A model generated the notes under the pieces. The model was given only the letters and a program-made list of their open reading frames with translations, made no database searches and was not told the DNA's origin. 64,000 nt of DNA from Klenkia sesuvii (GTDB taxonomy: Bacteria > Actinomycetota > Actinomycetes > Mycobacteriales > Geodermatophilaceae): assembly GCF_037083825.1 (NCBI RefSeq), contig NZ_JBAPLU010000021.1, forward strand, positions 20,443-84,442. The letters are read 5' to 3'. Made by a program: the position numbers and the translations under genes. Of this stretch, positions 46,143 through 56,681 are shown piece by piece. Every line of letters begins with the position of its first letter. Position 1 is the first letter of the stretch.

Positions 46143-47074
46143 CGCGGCACCTCCACCCCGTCGAGCAGGTCGGTGAGCGGCTGGGCCTCGTGCGGCTTGA
46201 GCCGGCCGGCGGCGCGGGCCCGCTCCGTGGTGCGCCGGGCCATGGCCACGTAGCCGGCCACGGCGTCCGGCGCCCGGTCGGCCAGGGCGGCGACGTGGCC
46301 GGCGACGGTGCCCACGTCGCCGCGGCTGACCGGACCGGTGAGCCCGGCGTCGCCGCGGCGGAGCCCGTTCTCCAGCGCGGCGGTGAGCAGCGGGCCGAGC
46401 ACACGGGCGGGGTGCTCGACACCGGCGGTTCGCAGCAGGTCTGCTGCCTCGGCCACCAGGGTCACCAGGTGGTTCGCGCCGGTCACCAGGGCGGCGTGGT
46501 AGAGCGCGCGGTCGGCCTCGGCGACCCAGAACGGTTCGCCGCCCATCTCGAGCACGACCGTCTCGGCGACCGCGCGGTGCTCGGGGCGGCTGGTCACGCC
46601 GAAGGGGGTCCCGGGCAGGCGGTCGACGTCCTCGGGCCCGCCGGAGAAGGTCATCGCGGGGTGCAGCGCGAGGCCCAGCACACCGGCGTCGGCGGCCGGG
46701 GCCAGGACGGCGAGGCCGTGCGCGCCCGAGGTGTGGAAGGCCAGCTGGCCGCGGCGCCACACCCCCGTCTCGGCGAGACCGGCCACCAGGCCGGGCAGGG
46801 CATCGTCGGGCACGGCCAGGACGACGAGGTCGGCAGCGGCCACGACCTCGTCGGTGGGCAGCAGCGGCACGCCCGGCAGCAGGCGCTGCGCGCGGTCGCG
46901 GGAGGCGGTGGACAGGCCGGCGGCGGCGACCACCTCGTGGCCGGCGGCGGCGAGGGCGGCGCCCAGGACGGCCCCTACCCGGCCGGCCCCGACCACGCCG
47001 ACCCGGAGTCGGGCGGGGGCGTCGGGGGACGGGTGCGCGGCGGTCGCGGGGACGGCGCGGCGGAACTGCGGCAT
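46139..47074 (-). CDS. Rossmann-like DUF2520 oxidoreductase-type protein
   Basis: A 311-residue protein with an N-terminal NAD(P)-binding motif VGVVGAGRVGAVLG (25-38) and a C-terminal DUF2520 helical domain, related in layout to ketopantoate reductases and F420-dependent NADP reductases. HTSGAHG and LHPAMTFSGG are family hallmarks. It is the counterpart of Rv3603c, which also precedes panC, so a role in pantothenate synthesis (ketopantoate reduction) is suspected but not shown. ATG 47074 follows AGAGGTG by 6 bases. Confidence 0.87.
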   Translation of the reverse strand: MPQFRRAVPATAAHPSPDAPARLRVGVVGAGRVGAVLGAALAAAGHEVVAAAGLSTASRDRAQRLLPGVPLLPTDEVVAAADLVVLAVPDDALPGLVAGLAETGVWRRGQLAFHTSGAHGLAVLAPAADAGVLGLALHPAMTFSGGPEDVDRLPGTPFGVTSRPEHRAVAETVVLEMGGEPFWVAEADRALYHAALVTGANHLVTLVAEAADLLRTAGVEHPARVLGPLLTAALENGLRRGDAGLTGPVSRGDVGTVAGHVAALADRAPDAVAGYVAMARRTTERARAAGRLKPHEAQPLTDLLDGVEVPR

Positions 47075-47318
47075 GCGGTGCACCTCTCGTTCCAGTCCCT
47101 GACGGGTACCGGACCACTCGGCGGCGACGGACCCTCCTCGTCGAGGGCCCGGGGTGGAACTGGTGCTGCTGATGAACTGGTGGTGCTGCGGCGGCCGTGC
47201 GCCCGCTGCGACCCGTGAGGTGCCACGCAGGTGTCGTGCCGTCGGCGAGTCTGCTACCCACATGCGCCGCAGACCACGCCTGGGAGGTGTGGGCTCACTC
47301 ACCCCGGGGAGGGGTCGC

Positions 47319-47324
47319 TACGGT
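47319..47324 (+). promoter_or_regulatory. Leaderless -10 box of the SDR gene
   Basis: TACGGT, 7 bases, then GTG 47332; no ribosome site. Confidence 0.55.
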
Positions 47325-47331
47325 GCGGAGC

Positions 47332-48132
47332 GTGACCGACCTGACCACGGCAGCGACGCCGTCCACCCGCCCCGACCCCACCTCCTTCGCCGGCCGCACC
47401 GCGCTGGTCACCGGCGGCAGCCGGGGCATCGGCCTGGCCATCGCCCGCTCGCTGGTCGACCGGGGTGCCCGGGTCGTCCTCACCGCCCGCAAGCCCGACG
47501 CCCTGGCCGAGGCCGTCGAGTCCCTGGGCGGCGCCGAGCTCGCGGTGGGCGTGCCGGGCAACGCCGCCGACCCCGAGCACCGGGCCGAGGCCGTGCGCAC
47601 GGCCGTCGAGACCTTCGGCAGCCTCGACCACCTGGTGGGCAACGTCGGCATCAACCCGGTCTACGGCCCGATGCTGGACACGCCGCTCGACGCGTTCCGC
47701 AAGATCCTCGACACCAACGTCGTCGGCACCCTCGGGCTCGTGCAGGAGGCGCACCGGGCCTGGCTGGGCGAGCACGGCGGCTCGGTGCTCATCGTCGCGT
47801 CGGTGGCCGGGATCAAGTCCAGCCAGGGCATCGGCGCCTACGGCGTCAGCAAGGCCGCGCTGGTCAACCTGACCACCCAGCTGGCCGTCGAGCTCGGCCC
47901 GCAGCGGATCCGGGTGAACGCCGTCGCCCCGGCCGTGGTCAAGACCCGGTTCGCCGAGGCCCTGTTCGAGGGCCGGGAGGACGCGGTGGCCAAGCAGTAC
48001 CCGGTCGGCCGGCTCGGGGTGCCCGAGGACATCGGCGAGGCCGCAGCCTACCTGCTCTCCGACGCCGCCGGCTGGGTGACCGGCCAGACGATGGTGCTCG
48101 ACGGCGGCGCGCTGTCCCAGGGCCCCATCTGA
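47332..48132 (+). CDS. Short-chain dehydrogenase/reductase
   Basis: A 266-residue classical SDR oxidoreductase: cofactor loop TGGSRGIG (27-34), catalytic Ser157, Tyr170 and Lys174 (YGVSK), and the NAVAPAVVKTRF and GxTMVLDGG segments. The Asn-Val-Gly variant of the NNAG motif (GNVGIN) is typical of some 3-oxoacyl reductase-like members. The substrate is unknown. It is divergent from the pantothenate operon and has no counterpart at this place in mycobacteria. A terminator-like hairpin follows. Confidence 0.9.
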   Translation: MTDLTTAATPSTRPDPTSFAGRTALVTGGSRGIGLAIARSLVDRGARVVLTARKPDALAEAVESLGGAELAVGVPGNAADPEHRAEAVRTAVETFGSLDHLVGNVGINPVYGPMLDTPLDAFRKILDTNVVGTLGLVQEAHRAWLGEHGGSVLIVASVAGIKSSQGIGAYGVSKAALVNLTTQLAVELGPQRIRVNAVAPAVVKTRFAEALFEGREDAVAKQYPVGRLGVPEDIGEAAAYLLSDAAGWVTGQTMVLDGGALSQGPI

Positions 48133-48137
48133 GGGAG

Positions 48138-48193
48138 GGCCCCGTCCCGCCCCACGACGCGCTGCGCACGCCGCGGGCCTGTGGGACGGGGCC
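48138..48193. terminator. Hairpin between convergent SDR and DUF6779-type genes
   Basis: GGCCCCGTCCC (48138-48148) pairs perfectly with GGGACGGGGCC (48183-48193) across a 34-base loop between the two stop codons. Confidence 0.6.
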
Positions 48194-48199
48194 GTCCCG

Positions 48200-49360
<1,161 letters not shown>

Positions 49361-49422
49361 GCCGGGAGGATATCTGCCGATCGTGACGACCCGTCGCGCC
49401 GTCCTGGTCGGTCGCTGGCAGG

Positions 49423-50037
49423 GTGGCGGTGGTGACCATCTCGTTGCTGGACTGGCGCCGTCGGGTGCACGACCTCTACGCCGCGGTGCGGGCCGCCGAC
49501 GACCCCGCGGAGGGGTGGGCTGCCTGGCGGCGGGGCCGGGACGAGCTGTTCGCCGGTCACCCCGACTCCCCGCTGGGGACGGCCGCCCGCGCCTCGTTCA
49601 CCGGGCTGCCCGTCGCGCCCTACGACCCCGACCTGCGCTTCCGCGCCCGGGTGGAGGACGCACCGCCGCAGCGGCTGGGGTTGCCCACCGCCGACGACGG
49701 GGTGGTGCCGCTGGACCGCATCGGCCGGGTCACCCTCGGCGACCTGGGCCGGCTCGACGTCTGGTGGTTGGCCGGCTACGGCGGCGGGGTGTTCCTGCCG
49801 CTGCGCGACGGCTCGGCCGGGCAGGACACCTACGGCGGCGGCCGCTACGTGCTCGACACCGTCAAGGGCGCCGACCTCGGCTCCGCCGACGGGCACCTGG
49901 TGGTGGACCTCAACTTCGCCTACCACCCCAGCTGCACCTACGACCCGCGCTGGTCCTGCCCCCTGCCGCAGGAGGGCAACCGGCTGGACCCGGTGGTGGC
50001 CGCCGGGGAGCAGCTCCCCGCCGACGGCTGGTACTGA
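49423..50037 (+). CDS. DUF1684 family protein
   Basis: A 204-residue soluble protein. The signature DUF1684 end is present: DTVKGAD, then LVVDLNFAYHPSCTYDPRWSCPLP and GNRLDPVVAAGE (split here to keep motifs short), with three nearby Cys/His positions. Function is unknown. GTG 49423 or GTG 49432 may be used. It stands alone and converges with the osmoprotectant operon. Confidence 0.88.
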   Translation: MAVVTISLLDWRRRVHDLYAAVRAADDPAEGWAAWRRGRDELFAGHPDSPLGTAARASFTGLPVAPYDPDLRFRARVEDAPPQRLGLPTADDGVVPLDRIGRVTLGDLGRLDVWWLAGYGGGVFLPLRDGSAGQDTYGGGRYVLDTVKGADLGSADGHLVVDLNFAYHPSCTYDPRWSCPLPQEGNRLDPVVAAGEQLPADGWY

Positions 50038-50038
50038 C

Positions 50039-50077
50039 GGCGCAGCCCCTCCCGACGGTGTCGGGAGGGGCTGCGCC
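50039..50077. terminator. Bidirectional terminator with 18-base-pair perfect stem
   Basis: 50039-50056 and 50060-50077 are exact complements with a GGT loop, between the convergent DUF1684 and binding-protein genes. Confidence 0.85.
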
Positions 50078-50084
50078 GGTGCTG

Positions 50085-51092
50085 CTACTGCTGGGCGAGG
50101 GAGCCGTCGGAGCTGAAGACCAGGCCCATCGACACGTCGCCGTTCAGGATGGCCTGCTTGGTCAGCGGGCCGCCGGCGTCGTACTCCTGGAAACCGGCGA
50201 AGGACAGGCCGTAGGTGTCCTCCAGGCCCAGCTGGCAGGCCGGGCGGGTCGGGCACTCGGTGGGGCCGCCGAGGGTCAGCGAGCCGTCGCCGCAGGCGTC
50301 GGCCAGCTCCGACAGGGTGGTGACACCCAGGGCGTCGGCGAAGGCGGTGGTGACGGCGAAGGCGTTCTGGTCCTGCGCCGCAGCCGGCTCGCCGTAGGTG
50401 ACGCCGAACTGGGCGGCCAGCGGCTCGACGGCGGCGAGGGTCTCGTCGACGTCACCGGTGGCGATCAGGGTGCCCGAGCCCTGCACGTTCTCGCTGATGA
50501 AGTTCGCCGAGGTGGCCAGGTACTCGGGGAAGGCCTGCAGCTGGCCCTGCGCGACCGCCGGGAGGTAGACCTCGCGGTTGCCGGTGGTCTGCACCGTCGC
50601 CTGGAAGCCGGCGTTGGTCAGCGCGTCGGCGTAGAGGTTGGCCAGGATCGTGGACTCGCTGAAGTTGCCGGCGCCGACCACGACCGATCCGCTGCCACCG
50701 GTGACGTCGCTGCCCAGGGAGTTGCTGTCGACGTAGGCCTGGGCGACCTCGGCGGCGTCCTGGCGCTGCACGTCGACCTGGTTGTTCAGCTCGATCAGGT
50801 CCTCGGTGGTCAGCACCGCGGAGACCGCGTCGAGGGCCTGCACCGCGGCCGGGTTGGCGCTGGCGAACCCGGCGTTGAGGACGGGGACGACGTTGTCGGC
50901 GTTCTGCAGCTGCTGGTCGTCCTCGAGTACGACCAGCTGGTCGCCGGCGACCGGGGCGCAGGCGTCGCCGGAGGCGGCCTCGCCACCGCCGGCCGAGCCG
51001 CCGGTCCCGGAGGAGCCCGACTCCCCGCAGGCCGCGGTGGCCAGCACGGTGGCCAGCGCAAACGTCGTGAGCAGGGGGGTGCGCAAGCGCAT
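50085..51092 (-). CDS. Osmoprotectant ABC transporter substrate-binding lipoprotein, apparently circularly permuted
   Basis: A 335-residue lipoprotein (lipobox TAAC, Cys22) of the OpuBC/ProX glycine betaine-choline family. The main ligand-binding part, starting GNFSEST and containing NREVYLP, is at 137-335 and ends at GLVFSSDGSLAQQ. The segment LVVLEDDQQLQ to QVDVQRQDAAEVAQ (52-127) normally comes after that end in this family; here it precedes it. So the order looks circularly permuted. ATG 51092 is preceded by GAAGGCGGG. It is likely last in the operon after two permeases. Confidence 0.87.
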   Translation of the reverse strand: MRLRTPLLTTFALATVLATAACGESGSSGTGGSAGGGEAASGDACAPVAGDQLVVLEDDQQLQNADNVVPVLNAGFASANPAAVQALDAVSAVLTTEDLIELNNQVDVQRQDAAEVAQAYVDSNSLGSDVTGGSGSVVVGAGNFSESTILANLYADALTNAGFQATVQTTGNREVYLPAVAQGQLQAFPEYLATSANFISENVQGSGTLIATGDVDETLAAVEPLAAQFGVTYGEPAAAQDQNAFAVTTAFADALGVTTLSELADACGDGSLTLGGPTECPTRPACQLGLEDTYGLSFAGFQEYDAGGPLTKQAILNGDVSMGLVFSSDGSLAQQ

Positions 51093-51217
51093 GGTGTCCC
51101 GCCTTCTGTGTCCCGGGCCGCCCCGCAGGTCGGCCACGCGTGTCTGGCGGGAGGTGTCCCGCGACCGGCTATGCAACCCCTCGGTCGGCCCGCCCGCCAG
51201 CCGACGTTGCCGGTTCG

Positions 51218-51925
51218 TTATGCGGCGGCGCGGCGGCGGCGCGGCCGGAGGAAGCCGGGCAGGGTGCGCGGGCCGGGCGTGAGCACCCAGGACAGCACGA
51301 CGAACACGGCCTCGGTGAGCACCGCGAGCGCGGCCACGACGATCGCCCCGGCCACGACCTGCCCGTAGTCCTGCTGCCCGAAGCCCAGGTTGATGATCCG
51401 GCCCAGCCCGCCGCCGGCCACCAGTGCGGCCAGCGTGGCGGTGGCGACCACCTGCACGGCCGCCGTCCGCACGCCGGTCATGACCAGCGGGACCGCCAGG
51501 GGCAGCTCGGCGCGGAAGGTGACCTGCCGCCCGGTCATGCCCATGGCCCGGGCGGCCTCGACGACGTCGCGGTCGACCTGGCGGAACCCGACGTAGGTGT
51601 TGGTGAGCACCGGCGGCACGGCGAACAGCGCGAGTGCCAGCGTGGTGGCCTCGGGCCCGAACCCGATGGGGGTGACCGCGAACAGGGTCAGCAGCGCCAG
51701 CGTGGGCACCGCACGCCCGACGTTGGACAGGGCCACGGTGAAGGCCCCACCGCGGCCGGTGTGGCCGAGCCAGATGCCCAGCGGCAGGGCCACCACCAGC
51801 GCCAGCGCGACGGCCGCGCCGGAGATCTGCAGGTGCTGCACGAGCAGCACGAGGATCCCGTTGCCCGGCCGGGTCCAGTTGAACGGGTCGTTGAGGAACA
51901 GGACGGCGTCCCCGAACACGTTCAT
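51218..51925 (-). CDS. Osmoprotectant ABC transporter permease (OpuBD-like)
   Basis: A 235-residue permease with five or six helices of the glycine betaine/carnitine/choline family. The EAARAMGMTGRQ coupling helix that docks to the ATPase is clear, and GRAVPTLALL and GGGLGRIINLG are family text. ATG 51925 overlaps the other permease stop by 4 bases. The Arg-rich C-terminus is cytoplasmic. Confidence 0.92.
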   Translation of the reverse strand: MNVFGDAVLFLNDPFNWTRPGNGILVLLVQHLQISGAAVALALVVALPLGIWLGHTGRGGAFTVALSNVGRAVPTLALLTLFAVTPIGFGPEATTLALALFAVPPVLTNTYVGFRQVDRDVVEAARAMGMTGRQVTFRAELPLAVPLVMTGVRTAAVQVVATATLAALVAGGGLGRIINLGFGQQDYGQVVAGAIVVAALAVLTEAVFVVLSWVLTPGPRTLPGFLRPRRRRAAA

Positions 51926-52629
51926 GCCGCACTCCCCGCGGTGGCGGCCCGGCGGCCGGCGCGGCGGCGGGACGTCGTCCGGGTCCAGGGGGTGGCCAGC
52001 CGCCCCACCAGGGCGACGACGGCGTCCAGCAGCAGGGCGAGCACCACGCAGCCGACCGCGCCGGCGACGATGGGCGCCCGGTAGAAGTTGGCGTTGAAGC
52101 CGCCGACGATCAGCTGGCCGAGCCCGCCCTGACCCACGATGACGCCGACGGTGACCAGCGCGACCGTGGAGACGGTCGCGATGCGGATGCCGGCCACGAA
52201 CGACGGCAGCGCCAGCGGCAGCTCGACCCGCAGCAGCAGCCGGCCGCGGCCGTAGCCCATGCCGCGGGCGGCCTCGACGACGTCGGCGGGCACCGACTGC
52301 AGACCGGCCAGGAAGTTCCGCACGAGCACGACCAGCGAGTACAGCACCAGCCCGACCAGCACCGTGGTCTCCGACAACCCGGTGAACGGGGCGATGAAGG
52401 CGAACATGGCCAGCGACGGGATCGTGTAGACCAGGGTCGACAGCCCCAGGACCGGCCCCGAGAACCAGCGGCTGCGCCGGGCGACCAGTGCCATCGGCAG
52501 CGCCAGCAGCGAGCCGATGACCACCGCGAGCACCGTCAACCTGACGTGCTGGGTCGTGTAGGACAGGATGGTGTCCCAGTTGTCGACCACGTACGACGGG
52601 TCGATCCACGGGTTGGGTGCCGCGTTCAC
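51922..52629 (-). CDS. Osmoprotectant ABC transporter permease (OpuBB-like)
   Basis: A 235-residue paralogue of the downstream permease; the pair forms the heterodimeric channel. The EAARGMGYGRGRLL loop contacts the ATPase, and STLVYTIPSLAMFA and GGLGQLIVGG are characteristic. GTG 52629 starts 44 bases from the divergent ATPase start. Confidence 0.92.
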   Translation of the reverse strand: MNAAPNPWIDPSYVVDNWDTILSYTTQHVRLTVLAVVIGSLLALPMALVARRSRWFSGPVLGLSTLVYTIPSLAMFAFIAPFTGLSETTVLVGLVLYSLVVLVRNFLAGLQSVPADVVEAARGMGYGRGRLLLRVELPLALPSFVAGIRIATVSTVALVTVGVIVGQGGLGQLIVGGFNANFYRAPIVAGAVGCVVLALLLDAVVALVGRLATPWTRTTSRRRAGRRAATAGSAA

Positions 52630-52673
52630 CGCGACCGGCCGCCCACTACCGCCGACCAGGAGGAGTCCACCCG

Positions 52674-53876
52674 GTGCAAGCTACTGCCGCCGAGCCGATC
52701 CGGCTCGAAGGGGTCAGCAAGGTCTACCCCGACGGCACCGTGGGGGTGGCCGAGCTCGACCTGACCTTCGCCGCCGGTGAGCTCACCGTGCTGGTCGGCC
52801 CGTCGGGCTGCGGGAAGACGACCACGATGAAGATGATCAACCGGATCATCGAGCCGAGCACCGGCCGCATCGTGATCGGTGACGACGACGTGACCCGGCT
52901 CAAGCCGCAGAAGCTGCGCCGCCGCATCGGCTACGTCATCCAGAACGTGGGCCTGTTCCCGCACCAGTCGATCCGCACGAACGTGGGCACCGTCCCCCGG
53001 TTGCTGCGCTGGGACGCCCAGCGCACGGCCGCGCGGGTCGACGAGCTGCTGGACCTGGTGGGGCTGGACCCGGCCGCCTACGGCGACCGGTACCCCCACC
53101 AGCTCTCCGGCGGTCAGCGGCAGCGCGCCGGGGTGGCCCGGGCGCTGGCCGCCGACCCCCCGGTGCTGCTCATGGACGAGCCCTTCTCCGCCGTGGACCC
53201 CGTGGTGCGCGGGCGCCTGCAGGACGAGTTCCTGCGGCTGCAGGAGACGGTGCGCAAGACGATCGTGTTCGTCACCCACGACATCGAGGAGGCGGTCCGC
53301 CTGGGCGACCGCATCGCCGTGATGAGCGAGGGCGGGCACGTCCAGCAGTTCGCCACCCCCGCCGACCTGCTCGGTGACCCGGCGAACGACTTCGTGGCCG
53401 ACTTCGTGGGCGCCGACCGCGGGCTCAAGCGGCTGGCGGTGACCGACATCGACGTGGCCGACCTGGAGCAGCCGCCGACGGTGGCCCTGGACGACGGCCT
53501 GGGCACTGCCCGCGCAGTCATCGCGCGGTCGGGGGCGAGCTGGGCGGTGGTCGTCGACGCGCCCGGGGTGACCGGCGGGGCCGGCACCGGGCGGCACCAG
53601 GGCACCGGCTTGCCGCTGGGCTGGGTGTCGGCCGAGCACGCTGCGGAGGCCGCGGCCGGCGGGGCACGGGTGGTGGGCGACGTGTGGCGCCCGATGGACG
53701 CCTGGGTGCCGCTCGGTTCGTCGCTGCGCGAGGCCTACGCCACGCTGCTGCAGGTCGACGCCGGGTGGGTCGGGGTGATGGACGGCGACAAGCTGGTCGG
53801 CGTCCTGACCCCCGCCTCGGTGCACGCGGCCCTGCGCCGCAGCGTCGCCGGCACCGACCCAGAGACCGTCGACTAG
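52674..53876 (+). CDS. Osmoprotectant ABC transporter ATPase with C-terminal CBS-type region
   Basis: A 400-residue ATPase of the OpuBA/ProV group: Walker A GPSGCGKTT (about 42-50), the Q-loop VIQNVGLFPHQ typical of this group, signature LSGGQRQR, Walker B VLLMDEPF and His in VTHDIEEA. Residues 270-390 form a degenerate CBS pair, which in relatives senses ionic strength. GTG 52674 follows GGAGGAG by 8 bases. The gene is divergent from the two permeases and the binding protein instead of being in their operon. Confidence 0.93.
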   Translation: MQATAAEPIRLEGVSKVYPDGTVGVAELDLTFAAGELTVLVGPSGCGKTTTMKMINRIIEPSTGRIVIGDDDVTRLKPQKLRRRIGYVIQNVGLFPHQSIRTNVGTVPRLLRWDAQRTAARVDELLDLVGLDPAAYGDRYPHQLSGGQRQRAGVARALAADPPVLLMDEPFSAVDPVVRGRLQDEFLRLQETVRKTIVFVTHDIEEAVRLGDRIAVMSEGGHVQQFATPADLLGDPANDFVADFVGADRGLKRLAVTDIDVADLEQPPTVALDDGLGTARAVIARSGASWAVVVDAPGVTGGAGTGRHQGTGLPLGWVSAEHAAEAAAGGARVVGDVWRPMDAWVPLGSSLREAYATLLQVDAGWVGVMDGDKLVGVLTPASVHAALRRSVAGTDPETVD

Positions 53877-53882
53877 CTGTAC

Positions 53883-54380
53883 CTAGCCGTCCTCGGGGGT
53901 GCGGCAGGCGCTCTCCAGGAGGAGGGCGGCCGCCACGAGGGCCAGGGAGCAGGCCACGCCCAGCGCTGCCGCGACGGCGTCCCCGGGGGCCGCGGCCAGC
54001 CGGCCGACCTGGGTGGCGGTGAAGACCAGGGCCCCGCCCCACAGCCCGGCGAACCCGGCCCCGGCCCACGCCGAGGCCTGGGCCAGCACCGCCAACCGGG
54101 CCACCAGCATCGGCTCGACCGGTTCGTCGGCCCGCTGCCCGGGGACCAGCACGGCCGCCTCCCCGGAGCGGGCCGCGCGGCGCCGCTCGCGGTCGGCGCC
54201 GAGCCGGGCCCGAAGCGACCGGGCGCCCAGCGCCTCGGCCGCGGCCAGCAGCAGCAGGGGCAGCGGTTGCCACCAGTGGAAGACCGGCAGGCTCCCGTAC
54301 AGCGTTCGCACGAGCAGCCAGCCGGCCACGCCGAGCCCGAGGGCCAGCACGGCGAGGTCGCGGCGGGGCACCGGCCTCAC
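53883..54380 (-). CDS. DUF3180 family membrane protein (Rv3605c-like)
   Basis: A 165-residue protein with four membrane helices and a central charged loop (LRARLGADRERRRAARSG). It follows folK with a 4-base GTGA overlap, as Rv3605c follows folK in M. tuberculosis. Function is unknown; constant linkage to folate genes suggests coupling to expression of that operon or to its end product. Confidence 0.88.
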   Translation of the reverse strand: MRPVPRRDLAVLALGLGVAGWLLVRTLYGSLPVFHWWQPLPLLLLAAAEALGARSLRARLGADRERRRAARSGEAAVLVPGQRADEPVEPMLVARLAVLAQASAWAGAGFAGLWGGALVFTATQVGRLAAAPGDAVAAALGVACSLALVAAALLLESACRTPEDG

Positions 54381-54880
54381 GCCAGCTGCTCCCACCTGCG
54401 CACACCCTCGACGTCCTCGGCGGGCAGCGCGGCGAGCAGGTCGCGCACCGGCCCGTGGCCGGGCAGCTCGGCGGCGGGGTCGAGTGCGAGCCAGGGCACC
54501 AGGACGAAGGCCCGCTCGTGGGCGTGCGGGTGGGGCAGCGTGAGGTCGGCGTCGTCGCACCGCACGGGGGTGCCGTCGTCGGCGGTCACGGTGACCACGT
54601 CGACGTCGAGCGTGCGGGCACCCCACCGCACCTCGCGGGTGCGGCCGGCGGCGTCCTCGAGCTCGTGCGCCAGGGCCAGCCAGCCGGCCGCGTCGCGGTC
54701 GCCGCGCACGACGGCGACCGCGTTGAGGAAGGTCGGCTGCTCGACCGGGCCCCAGGGTGGGGTCTCGTAGAGCACCGAGCGGGCCACCAGGCCCTCGGAG
54801 GTCAGCGCCCGCAGCGCCGTGCGCAGGGTGCCGGCCCGGTCCCCCAGGTTGCCGCCCAGCGACAGGACCGCCCGGGTCAC
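54377..54880 (-). CDS. folK: 6-hydroxymethyl-7,8-dihydropterin pyrophosphokinase
   Basis: The 167-residue enzyme transfers pyrophosphate from ATP to hydroxymethyl-dihydropterin. LSLGGNLGDR, YETPPWGP, FLNAV, RTLDVDVV and LPHPHAHERAFVL are the HPPK landmarks. GTG 54880 overlaps the folB stop by 4 bases. Confidence 0.96.
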   Translation of the reverse strand: MTRAVLSLGGNLGDRAGTLRTALRALTSEGLVARSVLYETPPWGPVEQPTFLNAVAVVRGDRDAAGWLALAHELEDAAGRTREVRWGARTLDVDVVTVTADDGTPVRCDDADLTLPHPHAHERAFVLVPWLALDPAAELPGHGPVRDLLAALPAEDVEGVRRWEQLA

Positions 54881-55239
54881 CCCCGGCTCCGCGTGATCTG
54901 CACCGTGACGTCGTCGAACGGGACGCCGAGGTCGGCCTCGGGCTTGTGCACGGTGATCTGCACGGCCTGCACGAGCGGGTCGGCCAGGCAGGTGTCGGCC
55001 AGCCGCTGGGCGAGGGTCTCGAGCAGGTCGACCGGCTCGCCGGTGAGCACCGCGTGCAGGCCCTGGGCGAGCTCGGCGTAGTTCACCGTCAGCGCCAGGT
55101 CGTCGGTGGCTGCGGCGGGGGCGGTGTCGACATCGAGGACCGCGTCGACGCGGAACGTCTGGCCCTGCTCGCGCTCGAACGCGTACACGCCGTGGTGGGC
55201 GTGCGCGGTGATGCCGCGGACGGCGATCCGGTCAGTCAC
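54877..55239 (-). CDS. folB: Dihydroneopterin aldolase
   Basis: A 120-residue aldolase producing hydroxymethyl-dihydropterin. The GITAHAHHGVYAFEREQGQ start with the catalytic Glu, VNYAELA, LLETLAQRLAD and VHKPEA with the catalytic Lys are present. GTG 55239 overlaps folP by 8 bases. Confidence 0.96.
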   Translation of the reverse strand: MTDRIAVRGITAHAHHGVYAFEREQGQTFRVDAVLDVDTAPAAATDDLALTVNYAELAQGLHAVLTGEPVDLLETLAQRLADTCLADPLVQAVQITVHKPEADLGVPFDDVTVQITRSRG

Positions 55240-56074
55240 GGGTCCTCCTGGCACGGGCGGCCTGCACGGCGGCCACGGTAGCGACGGCGTCCACCGACGC
55301 CGCGGCGTCGTGCACCCGCACGCCCCAGGCGCCGGCCTCGGCGGCCAGCACCGTGGTGGCCAGGGTGGCTGCGTCGCGCTCGACGGCGGGGCGCGGGTCG
55401 CCGTCCGGGCCGGCCAGCAGGCGACCCAGGAAGGTCTTGCGGGAGGCGCCCACCAGCAGCGGCAGCCCGAGGGCCACCAGCCGGTCGAGCCCGGCCAGCA
55501 GCGCCCAGTTGTGCTCGGCGTTCTTCGCGAAGCCCAGGCCCGGGTCCAGCACGAGCTGCGCGGGGTCCACACCGGAGGCGACGACGTCCTCCACCCGGGC
55601 GGTCAGCTCGGCGCACACCTCGGTGACCACGTCCCCGTAGCGGGCCGCGGCGTACATCTCGCGGCTGTGGCCGCGCCAGTGCATGAGCACCCACGGCACC
55701 CCCCGGTCGGCCACCAGCGGCGCCATGCCGGCGTCGGCCAGACCACCGCTGACGTCGTTCACGAGCGTGGCCCCGGCGTCCAGCGCGGCGGCCGCCACCT
55801 CGGCCCGGGTGGTGTCGATCGAGACAGCCACCCCGGCCGCGGCCAGCTCGGCGATGACCGGCAGCACGCGGGCCCCCTCCTCGGCGGCCGCGACCCGGTC
55901 GGCGCCGGGACGGGTGGACTCCCCGCCGACGTCGACCCAGTCGGCCCCGGCGGCGTGCATGGCCAGGCCGTGGGCGACGGCCGAGGCGGTGTCGGCGTAG
56001 CAGCCGCCGTCGGAGAACGAGTCGGGCGTCACGTTGAGGACGCCCATCACCAGACAGCGCCCGGTGCTGGTCAC
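55232..56074 (-). CDS. folP: Dihydropteroate synthase
   Basis: It condenses the pterin pyrophosphate with p-aminobenzoate; it is the sulfonamide target. The 280 residues have VMGVLNVTPDSFSDGG, DVGGESTRPGA, VSIDTTRAEV, LVNDVSGG, LDPGLGFAKN and GASRKTFLG. GTG 56074 overlaps folE by 4 bases. Confidence 0.97.
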   Translation of the reverse strand: MTSTGRCLVMGVLNVTPDSFSDGGCYADTASAVAHGLAMHAAGADWVDVGGESTRPGADRVAAAEEGARVLPVIAELAAAGVAVSIDTTRAEVAAAALDAGATLVNDVSGGLADAGMAPLVADRGVPWVLMHWRGHSREMYAAARYGDVVTEVCAELTARVEDVVASGVDPAQLVLDPGLGFAKNAEHNWALLAGLDRLVALGLPLLVGASRKTFLGRLLAGPDGDPRPAVERDAATLATTVLAAEAGAWGVRVHDAAASVDAVATVAAVQAARARRTRD

Positions 56075-56681
56075 CGGCCCAGGACCAGGCTCAGCGCCTC
56101 GGCTCGGGTGGTCGCGTTCATCTTGAAGATGCCGCGCACGGCCGAGGTCGTCGTCCGGGCGCCGGCCTTGCGCACACCGCGCATCGCCATGCACAGGTGC
56201 TCGGCCTCCACCACGACGATGACCCCGCGCGGGTGCAGCGAGGCGACCATCGCGTCGGCGATCTGGGTGGTCATGCGCTCCTGCACCTGCGGGCGCCGGG
56301 CGTACACCTCGACGAGTCGGGCCAGCTTGCTCAGCCCGGTCACCCGGCCGTCGGCACCCGGGATGTAGCCGATGTGCGCGACCCCGTGGAAGGGCACGAG
56401 GTGGTGCTCGCAGGTGGAGTACATGGCGATGTCGCGCACCAGCACCAGCTCGTCGTGGTCCTCGTCGAACGTGGTCGACAGGATCGTCGACGGGTCCTGC
56501 CGGAGCCCGGCGAAGGTCTCGGCGTAGGCCCGCGCCACCCGGGCCGGCGTCTCGCGCAGACCGGGACGGTCGGGGTCCTCCCCCACCGCGATGAGCAGTT
56601 CCCTGACCGCCGCCTCGGCACGTGCGTGGTCCACGCCGTCCTCGTCGTGCGGCACCGGCCGCGGGTCCACGGTGTGGTCGA

